Shown in pieces: positions 9,533 through 18,894 of a stretch of 64,000 nucleotides of DNA (its first letter is position 1; each line of letters opens with the position of its first letter). The notes beneath the pieces are model-generated. The model was given only the letters and a program-made list of their open reading frames with translations, was not told the DNA's origin and made no database searches. Source of the DNA: Arthrobacter_M sp030063245 (GTDB lineage: Bacteria; Actinomycetota; Actinomycetes; Actinomycetales; Micrococcaceae); NCBI RefSeq assembly GCF_051131705.1, contig NZ_CP180316.1, forward strand, positions 2,542,001 through 2,606,000, written 5' to 3'. The position numbers were made by a program, and so were the translations under genes.

Positions 9533-10687
9533 ATGCAGCGCCATCTCTATGAGGAAGACCATGAACATTTCCGCGGCGTGGCGCAGGAGTTCAACGCGCG
9601 CGAAATTGCCCCGCACTACGCACAATGGGACGCTGACCATCTGATCTCCCGCCGGATGTGGACGGCAGCGGGCGACCAGGGGCTGCTGGGCCTGGCTGTC
9701 CCGGAGGATTTCGGCGGGATGGGCCTGACGGACTACCGGTTCCGCTCCGTGCTGGATGAGGAATTTGCCAAAGCCAACCATCTCGCCGTCTCGCTGGCGT
9801 TCCACCTGCACGATGACATGGTGCTCCCACATCTGCTGGCCTACGGCTCGGAGGATCTGAAGGGCCGCTGGCTGCCCGGCATGGTCACCGGAGAGACGGT
9901 CACCGCAATCGCCATGACCGAGCCGGGTGCCGGCAGCGACCTGCGGGGGGTGCGCACCAAGGCTGTGCGGGACGGAGATGACTGGCTGATTTCCGGCCAA
10001 AAATCCTTCATTGGCAACGGAATTTCCGGCGACGCTGCACTGGTGCTGGCGCGGACCGACGGCGGCACCGGCCGCGGCGCCCGCGATTCCTGTTCGTTGT
10101 TTATGGTTGGCAAGGGCGAGGGCTTCAGCACCGGCAATCAGCTGGACAAGATGGGCCTGAAGGCCTCCGATACCGCCGAGCTGTTCTTTGACAGCGTACG
10201 GGTGCCGGCCGGCGACCTGGTCGGCCAGCCCGGCCGGGGACTCGAATATGCGACCGCCCAGCTCCCACAGGGCCGGCTGGCGATCGCCGTGGCCTCCGCC
10301 GCCGTCGCCCGTTCCGTCTACCAAGCCACGGTGACCTATACCAAGGACCGCAACGCCTTTGGCGAGCGGATCATTGACTTCCAGAACACGCGGTTTGCAA
10401 TGGCGGACATCCTGACGGAGGTCGAGGTCACCGAAGGCTATGTCGACAGGGCCATGCTGGCATTCAACGACGGCGGCCTGGACGCGGCGTCGGCGGCGCG
10501 CGTCAAGCTCTGGGCCAGCGAGCGGGTCAAGTCCATCACAGACCGCTGTCTGCAGCTGCACGGCGGCTACGGCTACATCCTGGAATACCCGGTGGCGCAG
10601 GCGTTCCTGGCGTCCCGGCTGCTGACCATTTTCGGCGGTACCAACGAGATCATGCGCGACGTCGTCGGGCGTGAGATTGCCCGCTGA
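9533..10687 (+). CDS. acyl-CoA dehydrogenase
   Basis: This 384-residue flavoprotein of the acyl-CoA dehydrogenase family introduces a C2-C3 double bond into an acyl-CoA and passes electrons to ETF. Visible family motifs are AMTEPGAGSDLRGV (FAD/substrate-binding middle domain), LHGGYGYILEYPV and the C-terminal FGGTNEIMRDVVGREIAR. The ATG at 9533 is chosen because a GCAGGAGGAG ribosome-binding site precedes it and its product MQRHLYEEDHE aligns with the usual start; a longer frame to 9356 would run over the tRNA hairpin region. It is followed 51 bases later by def. Chain-length specificity is not readable. Confidence 0.9.
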   Translation: MQRHLYEEDHEHFRGVAQEFNAREIAPHYAQWDADHLISRRMWTAAGDQGLLGLAVPEDFGGMGLTDYRFRSVLDEEFAKANHLAVSLAFHLHDDMVLPHLLAYGSEDLKGRWLPGMVTGETVTAIAMTEPGAGSDLRGVRTKAVRDGDDWLISGQKSFIGNGISGDAALVLARTDGGTGRGARDSCSLFMVGKGEGFSTGNQLDKMGLKASDTAELFFDSVRVPAGDLVGQPGRGLEYATAQLPQGRLAIAVASAAVARSVYQATVTYTKDRNAFGERIIDFQNTRFAMADILTEVEVTEGYVDRAMLAFNDGGLDAASAARVKLWASERVKSITDRCLQLHGGYGYILEYPVAQAFLASRLLTIFGGTNEIMRDVVGREIAR

Positions 10688-10738
10688 CCCCGCCGCCGTC
10701 CTCCGCTCACGCTCACCTTCACGCTCCAAGGGACCACA

Positions 10739-11311
10739 ATGACCGTTCAGCCCATCACCATTTTGGGCGAGCCCGTCCTGCACCGCCGTGCCGACGAGGT
10801 CCGCACCTTCGACGACGCGCTCAAGTCCCTGGTTGCGGACATGTTCGAGACCATGGACGTGGCAAATGGCGTGGGGCTGGCCGCCCCGCAGATCGGGGTG
10901 GGGCTTCGGATCTTCACCTACCACATGGAGAATAACGACGGCGTTCCCGACCGTGGCGTGCTGGTTAACCCCTCGATTTCCCTCGGCAGGATCTCCGGCA
11001 AGGCCCCCGATCCGGAGGAGGAAACCGAGGGCTGTCTTTCCGTTCCCGGCGATCACTTTCCGCTTAAACGGGCCGAGTGGGCGCGGATCACGGGTTTCGA
11101 CGCCGGCGGCAACCTGCTCGAGTTCGAGGCGACCGGGTGGTTCGCCCGCTGCATGCAGCACGAGTACGATCACTTGGACGGCAAACTGTACGTGGACCGG
11201 CTCAACGACCGTTATGCCCGCAAGGCCAAGCGGCTGGCGAAGGAGCAGGGCTGGGGCGTCCCGGGGCTGACGTGGATGCCGGGCGTGGATCCGGACCCGT
11301 TCGGGCACTGA
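10739..11311 (+). CDS. def: peptide deformylase
   Basis: This 190-residue metallohydrolase removes the N-formyl group from new proteins. All three family motifs are present: GVGLAAPQIG (motif 1, about residues 44-53), EGCLS with metal ligand Cys99, and HEYDH with His141, catalytic Glu142 and His145. The length is typical of actinobacterial enzymes. It follows the acyl-CoA dehydrogenase gene closely and may share its transcript. High confidence. Confidence 0.96.
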   Translation: MTVQPITILGEPVLHRRADEVRTFDDALKSLVADMFETMDVANGVGLAAPQIGVGLRIFTYHMENNDGVPDRGVLVNPSISLGRISGKAPDPEEETEGCLSVPGDHFPLKRAEWARITGFDAGGNLLEFEATGWFARCMQHEYDHLDGKLYVDRLNDRYARKAKRLAKEQGWGVPGLTWMPGVDPDPFGH

Positions 11312-11392
11312 GGGAGTCCGTCCAGCCCATCCATCCCGGCGAGACCGCCGATCCCGTCTGGATTGGCGATCCCGTTGGATAGGCTGAGGACC

Positions 11393-12265
11393 ATGACTTC
11401 CCCGCCGTCGCTGACTACCGACCAGATTCTGTCGTACCTGGCGGTGGAACCGGCCGACCGCCGCGACTGCGTGGCGCTGCTGCAGGGCTCTCCCGGCCCG
11501 GGCGCCGTCGTGGTTCTGGCTGCGCTGAACGAACGACTGGGCACGGCTTCCGGGGAGCCACCCCGCCCCGAGGTGACCGAGACAGACTGGATCGAAGGAT
11601 TCCTCCGCTTCACCCCCGAGCTCGTCCAATGGCATGCGGAGCTCGGGATTCCGGATGGGGTCACCCGCGCGACGCTCGCCGATGTCGGCCGGAACCTGGA
11701 CATCAACCGCCGTGTGCACGGGCGCTTCGGCCTGGACACCTTCCGCTGGCTCACGCATCATTACGCCGGAAGCATCTTCCAGCTCGGGCGGCTGCAGTAC
11801 CTGATACACCAGGGCCAGGACAGTCCTCCGGAAGCCGTGGCCGGCACCGACGGGATTCCGGGGGCAGCCGCGGGCGAGTGGCTGCTGGGCATACATATTC
11901 CGGAATCCGGCGGCCTGGCTCCGCTCGCGGTGCAGGCAAGCCTGGAGCAGGCACGGCCGTTCTTTGCCCGTTATTTCCCGGAGCGGCCGGTCCGGATCGC
12001 CGACTGCGCTTCCTGGCTGCTGGACCCCTACATTCCCACCCACCTCGACGCGGACTCGAACATTGTCCGCTTCGCCCGCCGCTTCACCCCCTACTGCCGG
12101 CCCATTGACACCCCCACCGACGCGGTGTACTTCACCTTCCGGACCCGCAACATGACGGATCTGGCCGGCTTGCCGCGCCGCACGGCGCTGCAGCGGATGG
12201 TGCTGGAGCGGATCGACGACGGCGGCTGCTGGCAGCTGGCCTACGGTCACCTTCCGCTTCCCTAA
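11393..12265 (+). CDS. acyltransferase domain-containing protein (GNAT-like C-terminal domain)
   Basis: This 290-residue soluble protein has an N-terminal helical region followed by a GNAT-like C-terminal half. I recognise it as the actinobacterial acyltransferase-domain family often found beside def. The stretch HYAGSIFQLGRLQYL, the segment LLGIHIPESGGL and WLLDPYI are typical of this group. The ATG at 11393 is chosen because it gives the family-like N-terminus MTSPPSLTTDQ. It starts 82 bases after def. The physiological acceptor is unknown. Confidence 0.7.
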   Translation: MTSPPSLTTDQILSYLAVEPADRRDCVALLQGSPGPGAVVVLAALNERLGTASGEPPRPEVTETDWIEGFLRFTPELVQWHAELGIPDGVTRATLADVGRNLDINRRVHGRFGLDTFRWLTHHYAGSIFQLGRLQYLIHQGQDSPPEAVAGTDGIPGAAAGEWLLGIHIPESGGLAPLAVQASLEQARPFFARYFPERPVRIADCASWLLDPYIPTHLDADSNIVRFARRFTPYCRPIDTPTDAVYFTFRTRNMTDLAGLPRRTALQRMVLERIDDGGCWQLAYGHLPLP

Positions 12266-12372
12266 AGTCATCGGGGGTCAACTGCGGTAAACTAGGTATT
12301 TTGGCCACCCCGCCCCGGCCTACTCACCACCACAGCACAGCACGGAACCAACGCAGCAGCGAAAGAAGCACA

Positions 12373-14004
12373 GTGTCCCAAGACGTCATCTCCCCCGCCC
12401 GTGTCAATGAGATCCGCGTCAATAAGATCACTGGCCAGGCGGCACGTCGGCGCACCTTCGCCGTAATTTCACACCCGGATGCGGGAAAGTCCACGCTCAC
12501 CGAAGCCCTTGCCCTGCACGCCAAGGTTATCGGTACTGCCGGCGCCACCAACGGAAAATCGAACCGCAAGGACACAATTTCCGACTGGATGCAGATGGAA
12601 AAGGACCGCGGCATCTCGATCAGTTCCGCCGCGCTCCAGTTCTCCTACCGGGACACCGTAATCAACCTGCTGGACACTCCCGGCCACGCGGATTTCTCCG
12701 AGGACACCTACCGCGTGCTGGCCGCCGTCGACTGCGCCGTCATGCTTGTGGACGCCGCCAAGGGCCTGGAAACGCAGACCATGAAGCTGTTCGAAGTGTG
12801 CCGGCAGCGCGGGCTGCCGATCATCACGGTGATCAACAAGTGGGACAGGCCGGGACTGGACACCTTGGCGCTGATGGACGAAATCACCGAACGAACCGGT
12901 CTGCTGCCGATGCCCCTCACTTGGGCCGTCGGCATCGCCGGCGATTTCCGCGGCGTTTGGGATCTGAAGCGGGACCGCTTTGTCCGCTTCACCCGCAACA
13001 ACAGCGGCGCCAATATCGCTTTGACAGAGTACTACACGCCGGCAGAGGCCGCCGTCAGCGAGGGGAACGTCTGGACCGATGCGGTGGACGAGGCCGGCCT
13101 GGTTTTGGATTCCAACCTGTCCTTCGACCCGGCGAGTTTCTATGCCGGCAAAGCCACACCGATCCTCTTCTCGTCGGCCGCGCTGAACTTCGGCGTCAAG
13201 GAACTGCTGGACACCCTGGTCGACTTCGCCCCGCCCGCGGCGCCCCGCCCCGACGTTGCGGGTGCCCTTCGGCCGGTGGCTGCGCCCTTCTCCGGCTTCG
13301 TCTTCAAGGTCCAGGCCGGGATGAACCAGGCGCACCGGGATCACGTTGCCTTCGTCCGCGTCTGCTCGGGGATCTTTGAGCGCGGCATGGTGGTCACGCA
13401 GACCCGCACCGGCAAGTCCATTGCGACCAAATATGCCCAGCAGGTCTTCGGCCGTGAGCGCGAGGTAATTGACGAAGCTTTCCCGGGCGACGTCGTCGGA
13501 CTTGTCAACGCCTCGGCGCTGCGTGTCGGCGACAGCCTCTATCTGGAAGATCCCGTCGAGTTCCCCGCCATCCCGCTGTTCGCCCCGGAACACTTCCAGG
13601 TTGCGCGGTCCAAGGACCCCAGCCGCTACAAGCAGTTCCGCCGCGGCATTGACCAGCTCGAACACGAGGGCGTCATCCAAGTGCTCCGTTCCGACCTGCG
13701 AGGAGACCAGGCACCCGTACTCGCAGCCGTCGGACCGATGCAGTTCGAGGTGGTGGAGGACCGCATGACGCACGATTTCAACGCGCCGATGCGCTTCGAG
13801 CGGCTGCCCTACACGCTCGCCCGGCTTACCACGGCAGAGGCCATCGACACCCTGGGCCTGGTGCACGGCGCGGAGGTCCTGGTCCGCTCCGACGGCGAAT
13901 ACCTGGCGCTGTTCAACGACGTTTGGGCGCTTCGCCGGGTGGAGAAAAACAACCCCGACCTGACCCTGCTGGCCATCGGGACACAATCCCGCAGCGGGTC
14001 CTAA
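12373..14004 (+). CDS. prfC: peptide chain release factor 3
   Basis: This 543-residue translational GTPase recycles release factors 1 and 2 from the ribosome after termination. It shows the P-loop HPDAGKSTLTEAL, the switch region DRGISISSAAL, the G3 motif DTPGHADF and NKWD. RF3-specific sequence then follows, including FAPEHFQVARSKDPSRYKQF and a C-terminal block VLRSDLRGDQAPVLAAVGP. The start is the GTG at 12373, preceded by GAAAGAAG. A run of upstream in-frame codons rich in Pro/His/Thr is not family-like. The gene stands alone. Confidence 0.95.
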   Translation: MSQDVISPARVNEIRVNKITGQAARRRTFAVISHPDAGKSTLTEALALHAKVIGTAGATNGKSNRKDTISDWMQMEKDRGISISSAALQFSYRDTVINLLDTPGHADFSEDTYRVLAAVDCAVMLVDAAKGLETQTMKLFEVCRQRGLPIITVINKWDRPGLDTLALMDEITERTGLLPMPLTWAVGIAGDFRGVWDLKRDRFVRFTRNNSGANIALTEYYTPAEAAVSEGNVWTDAVDEAGLVLDSNLSFDPASFYAGKATPILFSSAALNFGVKELLDTLVDFAPPAAPRPDVAGALRPVAAPFSGFVFKVQAGMNQAHRDHVAFVRVCSGIFERGMVVTQTRTGKSIATKYAQQVFGREREVIDEAFPGDVVGLVNASALRVGDSLYLEDPVEFPAIPLFAPEHFQVARSKDPSRYKQFRRGIDQLEHEGVIQVLRSDLRGDQAPVLAAVGPMQFEVVEDRMTHDFNAPMRFERLPYTLARLTTAEAIDTLGLVHGAEVLVRSDGEYLALFNDVWALRRVEKNNPDLTLLAIGTQSRSGS

Positions 14005-14096
14005 GGACCGGACGGCAGGCCTCCCAAATCCTGCGTCGCCCCGGCGGGGCACCCGGGGCATCGTCCCGGTGGCGGCCCGGCGGCGTCGTCGGGCCG

Positions 14097-14285
14097 CTAG
14101 TTTTCCTTCATCACCCGCTGCAGATCCTGCGCCGCCGTGGTCCGCAGCTCCTCCAGCTGAGTAAGCCGCTTATGGTCAATGGCCCCTTTGGTGTAGTCGC
14201 GCTGCGCCTGCGTCAGCTGCCGATTGGCCTCGTCCAGATTATCCTGGGCCCTCTTGACGGGATCTACATGCTGAAAATTGCTCAT
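14097..14285 (-). CDS. small predicted coiled-coil protein
   Basis: This protein of about 62 residues begins MSNFQHVDPVKRAQ and is highly charged. It is almost entirely helical, with heptad-like spacing of Leu/Val through the middle and end. It has no Cys, signal peptide or membrane segment. The ATG at 14285 is preferred to an upstream in-frame ATG. It sits between prfC and the HNH endonuclease gene, with the same strand as the latter. I do not recognise a named family. Confidence 0.5.
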   Translation of the reverse strand: MSNFQHVDPVKRAQDNLDEANRQLTQAQRDYTKGAIDHKRLTQLEELRTTAAQDLQRVMKEN

Positions 14286-14426
14286 ACCCGCATCATTGCA
14301 TCGTTTCCCGAACACCGCCAGAACGCCGCGCGGCTGCAGGGGCTTCTGGCGGATGCCGGCACGGGCTTCGCCCGGTGTGGAGGAGTAGTCGCCACGGTCA
14401 GCTATGCCATCCGCGGCGTTCCGGGG

Positions 14427-15425
14427 TCAGGGACCATACCCGGACTCCAGCGTCTGCTGCCGGGGGCAGGCTGAGAGCACGCGTTTCATGGCATCCTTCT
14501 CCGCCTGCGTCAGCCAGAGCCGGTACGCGGCCTTCACAGAGATCTGCCGCGCCACATACCGGCAGCGGAACGCCCTGTTGGGCGGCAGCCAGGTGGCGGC
14601 GTCGCCGTCGCTCTTCTGGACGTTGGTGGGGCCATCCACGGCCAGCAGATTCAGCGGATCATTGGCCAGACTTTGGCGCTGCTCGACGGTAAGCTGCTGG
14701 GCCCCGGTCTGCCAAGCATTACCCAGCGCCACCACGTGGTCGATCTGAATGGCCTTACTGCTCTGCGCGCCCCGGCTGAAATCCAGCTCCTCGCCGGTAT
14801 AGGGATCCGCCAGCTTGCCCGAAACCCACAGGCAACCCGAACCGGTGACCAGCTGCCCCTGCATCAGATCCCGGGCCAGAATGTCATTGCGCGTGTCGCA
14901 GCCGTTCCGGTCGACATCGAGCCACGCCTCGCCGAAGGCGAGCCGGTCGTAGGTGTTCCTCGGCGCCCGGCCCTTGACCTCCAGGATCTCGAGCACGCTC
15001 AGCGCCGCCGCCGAATGTACCCGCACAATCGGGCTACCGAGCCCTTTCCAACCAGACTCGACCACCAGCGGTCCCTGCTCCGCGAGCGCCGTAGAGACAG
15101 GATTGAGCGGCCCCCAGGTATAGAGCCACGCCAGCAGCGCCACGGCCAGAGCGAACGCGGGAACGGCGACGGCCAGCACCCGCGGCCGCCGTCCCGGCCG
15201 GACGGTGCGGCGGGAATCCTGAGCGGACCCGGCGGGGCTGGCACTTCGGTGCCCAGAGGGGTTTGCACCCCGGTGCCCGGAGGAGCCGACGCGTTCGACG
15301 AGACCCGCACTGAGGAACCGGTGAGAACGGCCGGACCCGCGGGCGCGCCCGACTGATCGGGGAGACGTGGTTCCTGGTGACATCGCCGCTGCCTGAGTAC
15401 TGGTGGAATGCTGACTGACTGCCAC
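14427..15425 (-). CDS. HNH endonuclease family protein, membrane-anchored or secreted
   Basis: This 332-residue protein has a basic N-terminal region of about 80 residues, one hydrophobic segment (VLAVAVPAFALAVALLAWLY) that could be a signal anchor, and an extracytoplasmic domain of the DUF1524/GmrSD C-terminal-like HNH type. The nuclease hallmark is DRNGCDTRNDIL followed by IDHVVALGNAW (the His of the HNH motif) and DPLNLLAVDGPTNVQKSDGD. The C-terminus VLSACPRQQTL ends shortly after. Such proteins are common in actinobacteria and are thought to be secreted nucleases. Start assignment within the basic region is uncertain. Confidence 0.8.
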   Translation of the reverse strand: MAVSQHSTSTQAAAMSPGTTSPRSVGRARGSGRSHRFLSAGLVERVGSSGHRGANPSGHRSASPAGSAQDSRRTVRPGRRPRVLAVAVPAFALAVALLAWLYTWGPLNPVSTALAEQGPLVVESGWKGLGSPIVRVHSAAALSVLEILEVKGRAPRNTYDRLAFGEAWLDVDRNGCDTRNDILARDLMQGQLVTGSGCLWVSGKLADPYTGEELDFSRGAQSSKAIQIDHVVALGNAWQTGAQQLTVEQRQSLANDPLNLLAVDGPTNVQKSDGDAATWLPPNRAFRCRYVARQISVKAAYRLWLTQAEKDAMKRVLSACPRQQTLESGYGP

Positions 15426-15603
15426 TCAGTGTAGGCAGGAGCCACGACACCGTGCCGACGATATCCACACCTTAAACCCGGGGTGCTCCAAATGGGGCAG
15501 GAATGCCGATTTGACCCCATTAAGCGCACCTCAGAGAGTCGGTGCGGGATAATTGATGCCGGCATTATGCGGAACTGGGGCTGTCGCGCGCCTGGACCTT
15601 TGG

Positions 15604-16002
15604 GCTGGATGGGTTGGCCGATACGCCGGGTTCTGTCATCCCGCTCCGTTACCAGCGCGGGAGTGGCGGCCATCCATCTACGAACGCCGTTGCCGACGCC
15701 CTCCAGCGGCCTACCCAGACACTCGGGCGAGCAGCCCTCAAACATGCCCTGTCTGGCCTTGCTCCCGGTGGGGTTTACCTAGCTTCCCTGGTCACCCAAG
15801 GAACTGGTGGTCTCTTACACCACCGTTTCACCCTTACCTGCCTGCACACGTGTTTCCACGCAGCGGGCGGGCGGTCTGTTTTCTGTGGCACTTTCCTGCG
15901 GGTTACCCCGAGTGGGCGTTACCCACCACCATGCTCTGTGGAGCCCGGACGTTCCTCGAGCCACTTTCGTGACGCGCGGCCGCCTGGCCAACCCATCCAG
16001 CT
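15604..16002 (-). ncRNA. rnpB: RNase P RNA component, bacterial type A
   Basis: Read on the minus strand, this is the catalytic RNA of RNase P, which trims tRNA 5' ends. The 5' part carries the conserved GAGGAACGTCCGGGCTCC block followed by ACAGAGCATGGTG. The middle has ACAGAAAACAGACCGCC. The 3' part has GACAGAACCCGGCGTA. The ends are set by the P1 helix: bases 15986-16002 are complementary to 15604-15619. The length of about 400 nt is normal. Reading frames predicted across this stretch are spurious. Confidence 0.95.
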
Positions 16003-16062
16003 CTACAGTCTACTGCCACACCGGCGGTGTCCGACGACGTGGATGCTCCACAACGGCGGCGT

Positions 16063-16097
16063 CCGACGACGACGGCGGGCCGGCCGGCCGTCGTCGG
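16063..16097 (-). terminator. possible terminator after the GAPDH gene
   Basis: An inverted repeat, CCGACGAC with GTCGTCGG plus an inner GGC/GCC extension, lies just downstream of the GAPDH stop codon and upstream of rnpB. No U-run follows. The position is the main support. Confidence 0.4.
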
Positions 16098-16122
16098 GTC
16101 CGGTCTGTGGTCGCAACTGTAC

Positions 16123-17601
16123 CTAGCGGACGGAGCCGGCCAAGGGACGCACCCGGTCCACGGCCGGGAAGGCCGGCGGATTCGCCCCGGCCATTTCCTC
16201 CATCACACGGACCACCTGGCAGCTGTAGCCGAATTCATTGTCGTACCAGACGTACAGCACCAAATGCTTATCCGTGCTGATCGTGGCCAGCCCATCCACA
16301 ATCCCGGCGCGGCGCGAGCCGATAAAATCGGTGGACACGACCTCGGGGGAATCGATGAAGTCGATCTGCTTGTGCAAGTCCGAATGCAAGGACATATTGC
16401 GCAGGTAGGTGTTGATCTCTTCCTTGGTGGTGCCGCGCTCCAGCGTGAGGTTCAGGATCGCCATCGAGACATCGGGCGTGGGGACGCGGATCGAGTTGCC
16501 GGTCAGTTTCCCGGCCAGCTCCGGCAGCGCCTTGGCCACGGCTTTCGCCGCGCCGGTCTCGGTCAGCACCATGTTCAACGCGGCGGAACGGCCGCGGCGG
16601 TCACCTTTATGAAAGTTATCTGTAAGGTTCTGATCGTTGGTGAACGAATGCACCGTCTCCACATGTCCGTGAATAATGCCGAACTTGTCGTTGACCGCTT
16701 TGAGCACAGGTGTGATGGCGTTGGTGGTGCAGGATGCGGCCGTGATGATTTTGTCCGTAACGCTGATGGCGTCGTGGTTGATGCCGTGCACGATGTTCTT
16801 CAGCTCGCCCTTGCCCGGGGCCGTGAGCAGCACGCGGGCAACGCCGCGGCTGAGCAGGTGCTGGGACAGGCCGTCGGCATCGCGCCAGCGGCCGGTATTG
16901 TCCACCACCAGGGCGTCGTGAATGCCGAAGGCGGTGTAGTCGATGGTGGCGGGATTGTCCGAGTAGATGACCTGGATCAGCGTGCCGTTGGCCAGGATGG
17001 TGTTCTGCTCCTCATCCACCGTAATAGTGCCCACAAACGGGCCGTGCACGGAGTCGCGTCGCAGCAGGCTGGCCCGCTTGACCAGGTCCTGGTCCGAGCC
17101 GCGGCGAACCACAATGGCGCGCAGCCGCAGCCCGTCGCCGCCGCCGGCATGCTCGATCAGGATCCGTGCCAGCAGCCTGCCGATCCGTCCAAAGCCATAG
17201 AGCACGACGTCGGTGCTGTTGCGCTCGTCGGTGCCCTGGCGGTCGACGACGTCGGCCAGTTCGGCGCGCAGGAATTCGTCCCGCGTCCTGCCTGCACCTT
17301 CCTGCGCATAGAGGAGGTTCAGCTTGGCAAGATTGATCGAAGCCGGGCCCAGTTTCAGGGCGCTCAGCGCCTGGAGCAGCGGCAGCGTCTCCTCGGGGCG
17401 GAGTTCGACGTTGTCGACGTGGCGGGCGAAGCGGTGCGCCTTCAACACGCTGATGGCGGACTGGTTGATCAAGCTGCGGCCGTGGACAGAAATGACCACG
17501 TTGTTTTCCCGGTACAGCCGGCCGATCAGGCCAATCATTTCTTCGGCCAAGGCCTCGCGCCTGATCCAGATGTCCAGAGCTACATCAGAGGTCGGTTTCA
17601 C
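16123..17601 (-). CDS. gap: glyceraldehyde-3-phosphate dehydrogenase, long GapB-type
   Basis: This 492-residue enzyme interconverts glyceraldehyde-3-phosphate and 1,3-bisphosphoglycerate. The C-terminal 350 residues carry the dehydrogenase: GFGRIGRLLAR (dinucleotide binding), the catalytic ASCTTNAITPVL with its Cys, and YVWYDNEFGYSCQVVRVM. The first 130 residues are an extra helical domain found in the long actinobacterial form rather than the 335-residue glycolytic one. In corynebacteria the long form works mainly in gluconeogenesis, so that role is inferred here. The GTG at 17601 is chosen because AGGAAAGGG precedes it. It is a single gene with a likely hairpin downstream. Confidence 0.9.
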   Translation of the reverse strand: MKPTSDVALDIWIRREALAEEMIGLIGRLYRENNVVISVHGRSLINQSAISVLKAHRFARHVDNVELRPEETLPLLQALSALKLGPASINLAKLNLLYAQEGAGRTRDEFLRAELADVVDRQGTDERNSTDVVLYGFGRIGRLLARILIEHAGGGDGLRLRAIVVRRGSDQDLVKRASLLRRDSVHGPFVGTITVDEEQNTILANGTLIQVIYSDNPATIDYTAFGIHDALVVDNTGRWRDADGLSQHLLSRGVARVLLTAPGKGELKNIVHGINHDAISVTDKIITAASCTTNAITPVLKAVNDKFGIIHGHVETVHSFTNDQNLTDNFHKGDRRGRSAALNMVLTETGAAKAVAKALPELAGKLTGNSIRVPTPDVSMAILNLTLERGTTKEEINTYLRNMSLHSDLHKQIDFIDSPEVVSTDFIGSRRAGIVDGLATISTDKHLVLYVWYDNEFGYSCQVVRVMEEMAGANPPAFPAVDRVRPLAGSVR

Positions 17602-17907
17602 AGATTTCCCTTTCCTGTCCCAACCGGAAACGCCTTCGGTGCCGGCGGCTTGCCGGATCCCCTCGGTGCGGACACGGCGCCCGGTCACGCGGCGCGGATT
17701 GCCGAACGTTCCGGAAAATTCATCCTGCGGTCAAACGCGGGATGAGGTGAGCGGTGAGTTTTCGGGCCGCCCTGCCCGCTATTCATTCTAGATGAGGTGG
17801 CGCCTGCATGGCTCATCGGATGGCCGAACGTGCTAAGGATCACGTCCAGGGAACGACCCGCACGTTCCGCGCGGCGACCGCGGTGCCGCACCGGTTAGGC
17901 TCATCGG

Positions 17908-18684
17908 GTGCGTATTCTGCTGCCGCCTTCCGAAGGCAAAACTCCGGTCCTCTCCGGCTTCCCCCTCCGTCTCGATGAGCTTCACTTCCCGGTGTTGAAC
18001 GCCGCTCGGGCGCAGGTGATGGAGGCGCTGGCCCATGTTTCCGGCAAAGACGATGCGCTGACCCATTTGGGTGTCGGGGCATCGCTTGCTGTCGAGGTGG
18101 CCCGGAACATCCGGCTGGGGACCGAACCGGCGGCGGAAGCGCACCGGGTCTATTCCGGCGTGCTCTACGATGCGCTGGGCTACCGCACCCTCTCCGCCGC
18201 CCAGCGGCGCAAGGCGGACGAGGCAGTCGTCGTGATGTCCGGGCTGTGGGGTGTGATCGGCTTCGCGGACCGGATTCCGGCCTACCGCCTCTCGATGGCA
18301 GTCGGCCTGCCGGAACTGGGCAAGCTGGCGGCCTACTGGAAGCCGCGGCTGGCGCCGGCACTGGAGGAATTCGCTGCCGGGCATCTGCTGGTCGACTGCC
18401 GTTCCAGCACCTACGCCGCCGCCTGGGCTCCGCCGGCAGCCCAGACCGTGGCCGTGAATGTCTTTCGGGAGATCGACGGCAAACGGACCGTCGTTTCACA
18501 TTTCGCCAAGCACACCCGCGGGGAGTTGGCACGCGAGCTGCTCACCCGACCGGGCAAGGCCCCACAGACGCCCGCACAGCTGCTCAAATTTGCCGGCACT
18601 CCCGCGTTTCACGGGCGCTGGGAGGCCGAACTCATCCCGGGGACGACACGGAAGGCACACTCGCTGAATCTCATCCTGCGCTAA
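17908..18684 (+). CDS. yaaA: peroxide stress protein YaaA
   Basis: This 258-residue member of the YaaA/DUF328 family is linked in E. coli to lowering intracellular iron under peroxide stress. The N-terminus RILLPPSEGKT is diagnostic, and the family blocks LYDALGY and DRIPAYRLSM follow in the middle. Near the C-terminus, VSHFAKHTRGELAREL is typical. The GTG start at 17908 gives the standard N-terminus. No operon partner is seen. The biochemical activity of the family in actinobacteria is not settled. Confidence 0.9.
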   Translation: MRILLPPSEGKTPVLSGFPLRLDELHFPVLNAARAQVMEALAHVSGKDDALTHLGVGASLAVEVARNIRLGTEPAAEAHRVYSGVLYDALGYRTLSAAQRRKADEAVVVMSGLWGVIGFADRIPAYRLSMAVGLPELGKLAAYWKPRLAPALEEFAAGHLLVDCRSSTYAAAWAPPAAQTVAVNVFREIDGKRTVVSHFAKHTRGELARELLTRPGKAPQTPAQLLKFAGTPAFHGRWEAELIPGTTRKAHSLNLILR

Positions 18685-18894
18685 CAGCTTCTCCTCTGCC
18701 CGGATCGCCCGCCGCGCGGCCGGTGGCTGGTGGCTGGCAGATCATCCTGCGCACCGTTGAGTGTCGGCGCGGCGCACGATCGACTCCTGCGCACTGTAGC
18801 GGGCCAACTCCGCGCAGCTTTAGCCGCACGGCCGACCCGGCAGCGTTTATGGCGGGTCGACCAGGGCGACAAGCTCAACCAGCGGGTTAGCCGG

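Noticed and set aside
9458..12271. Very long minus-strand open frame of 937 codons over acd, def and the acyltransferase
   Set aside because: It is antisense to three well-supported genes and has low-complexity Arg/Gly/His-rich sequence; an effect of high GC.
12469..14061. 530-codon open frame antisense to prfC
   Set aside because: Mirror of release factor 3 codons; no family-like motif and no ribosome-binding site.
15614..16126. Open frames of up to 170 codons near 15.5-16.1 kb
   Set aside because: They cover the RNase P RNA gene, whose structure explains the conservation.
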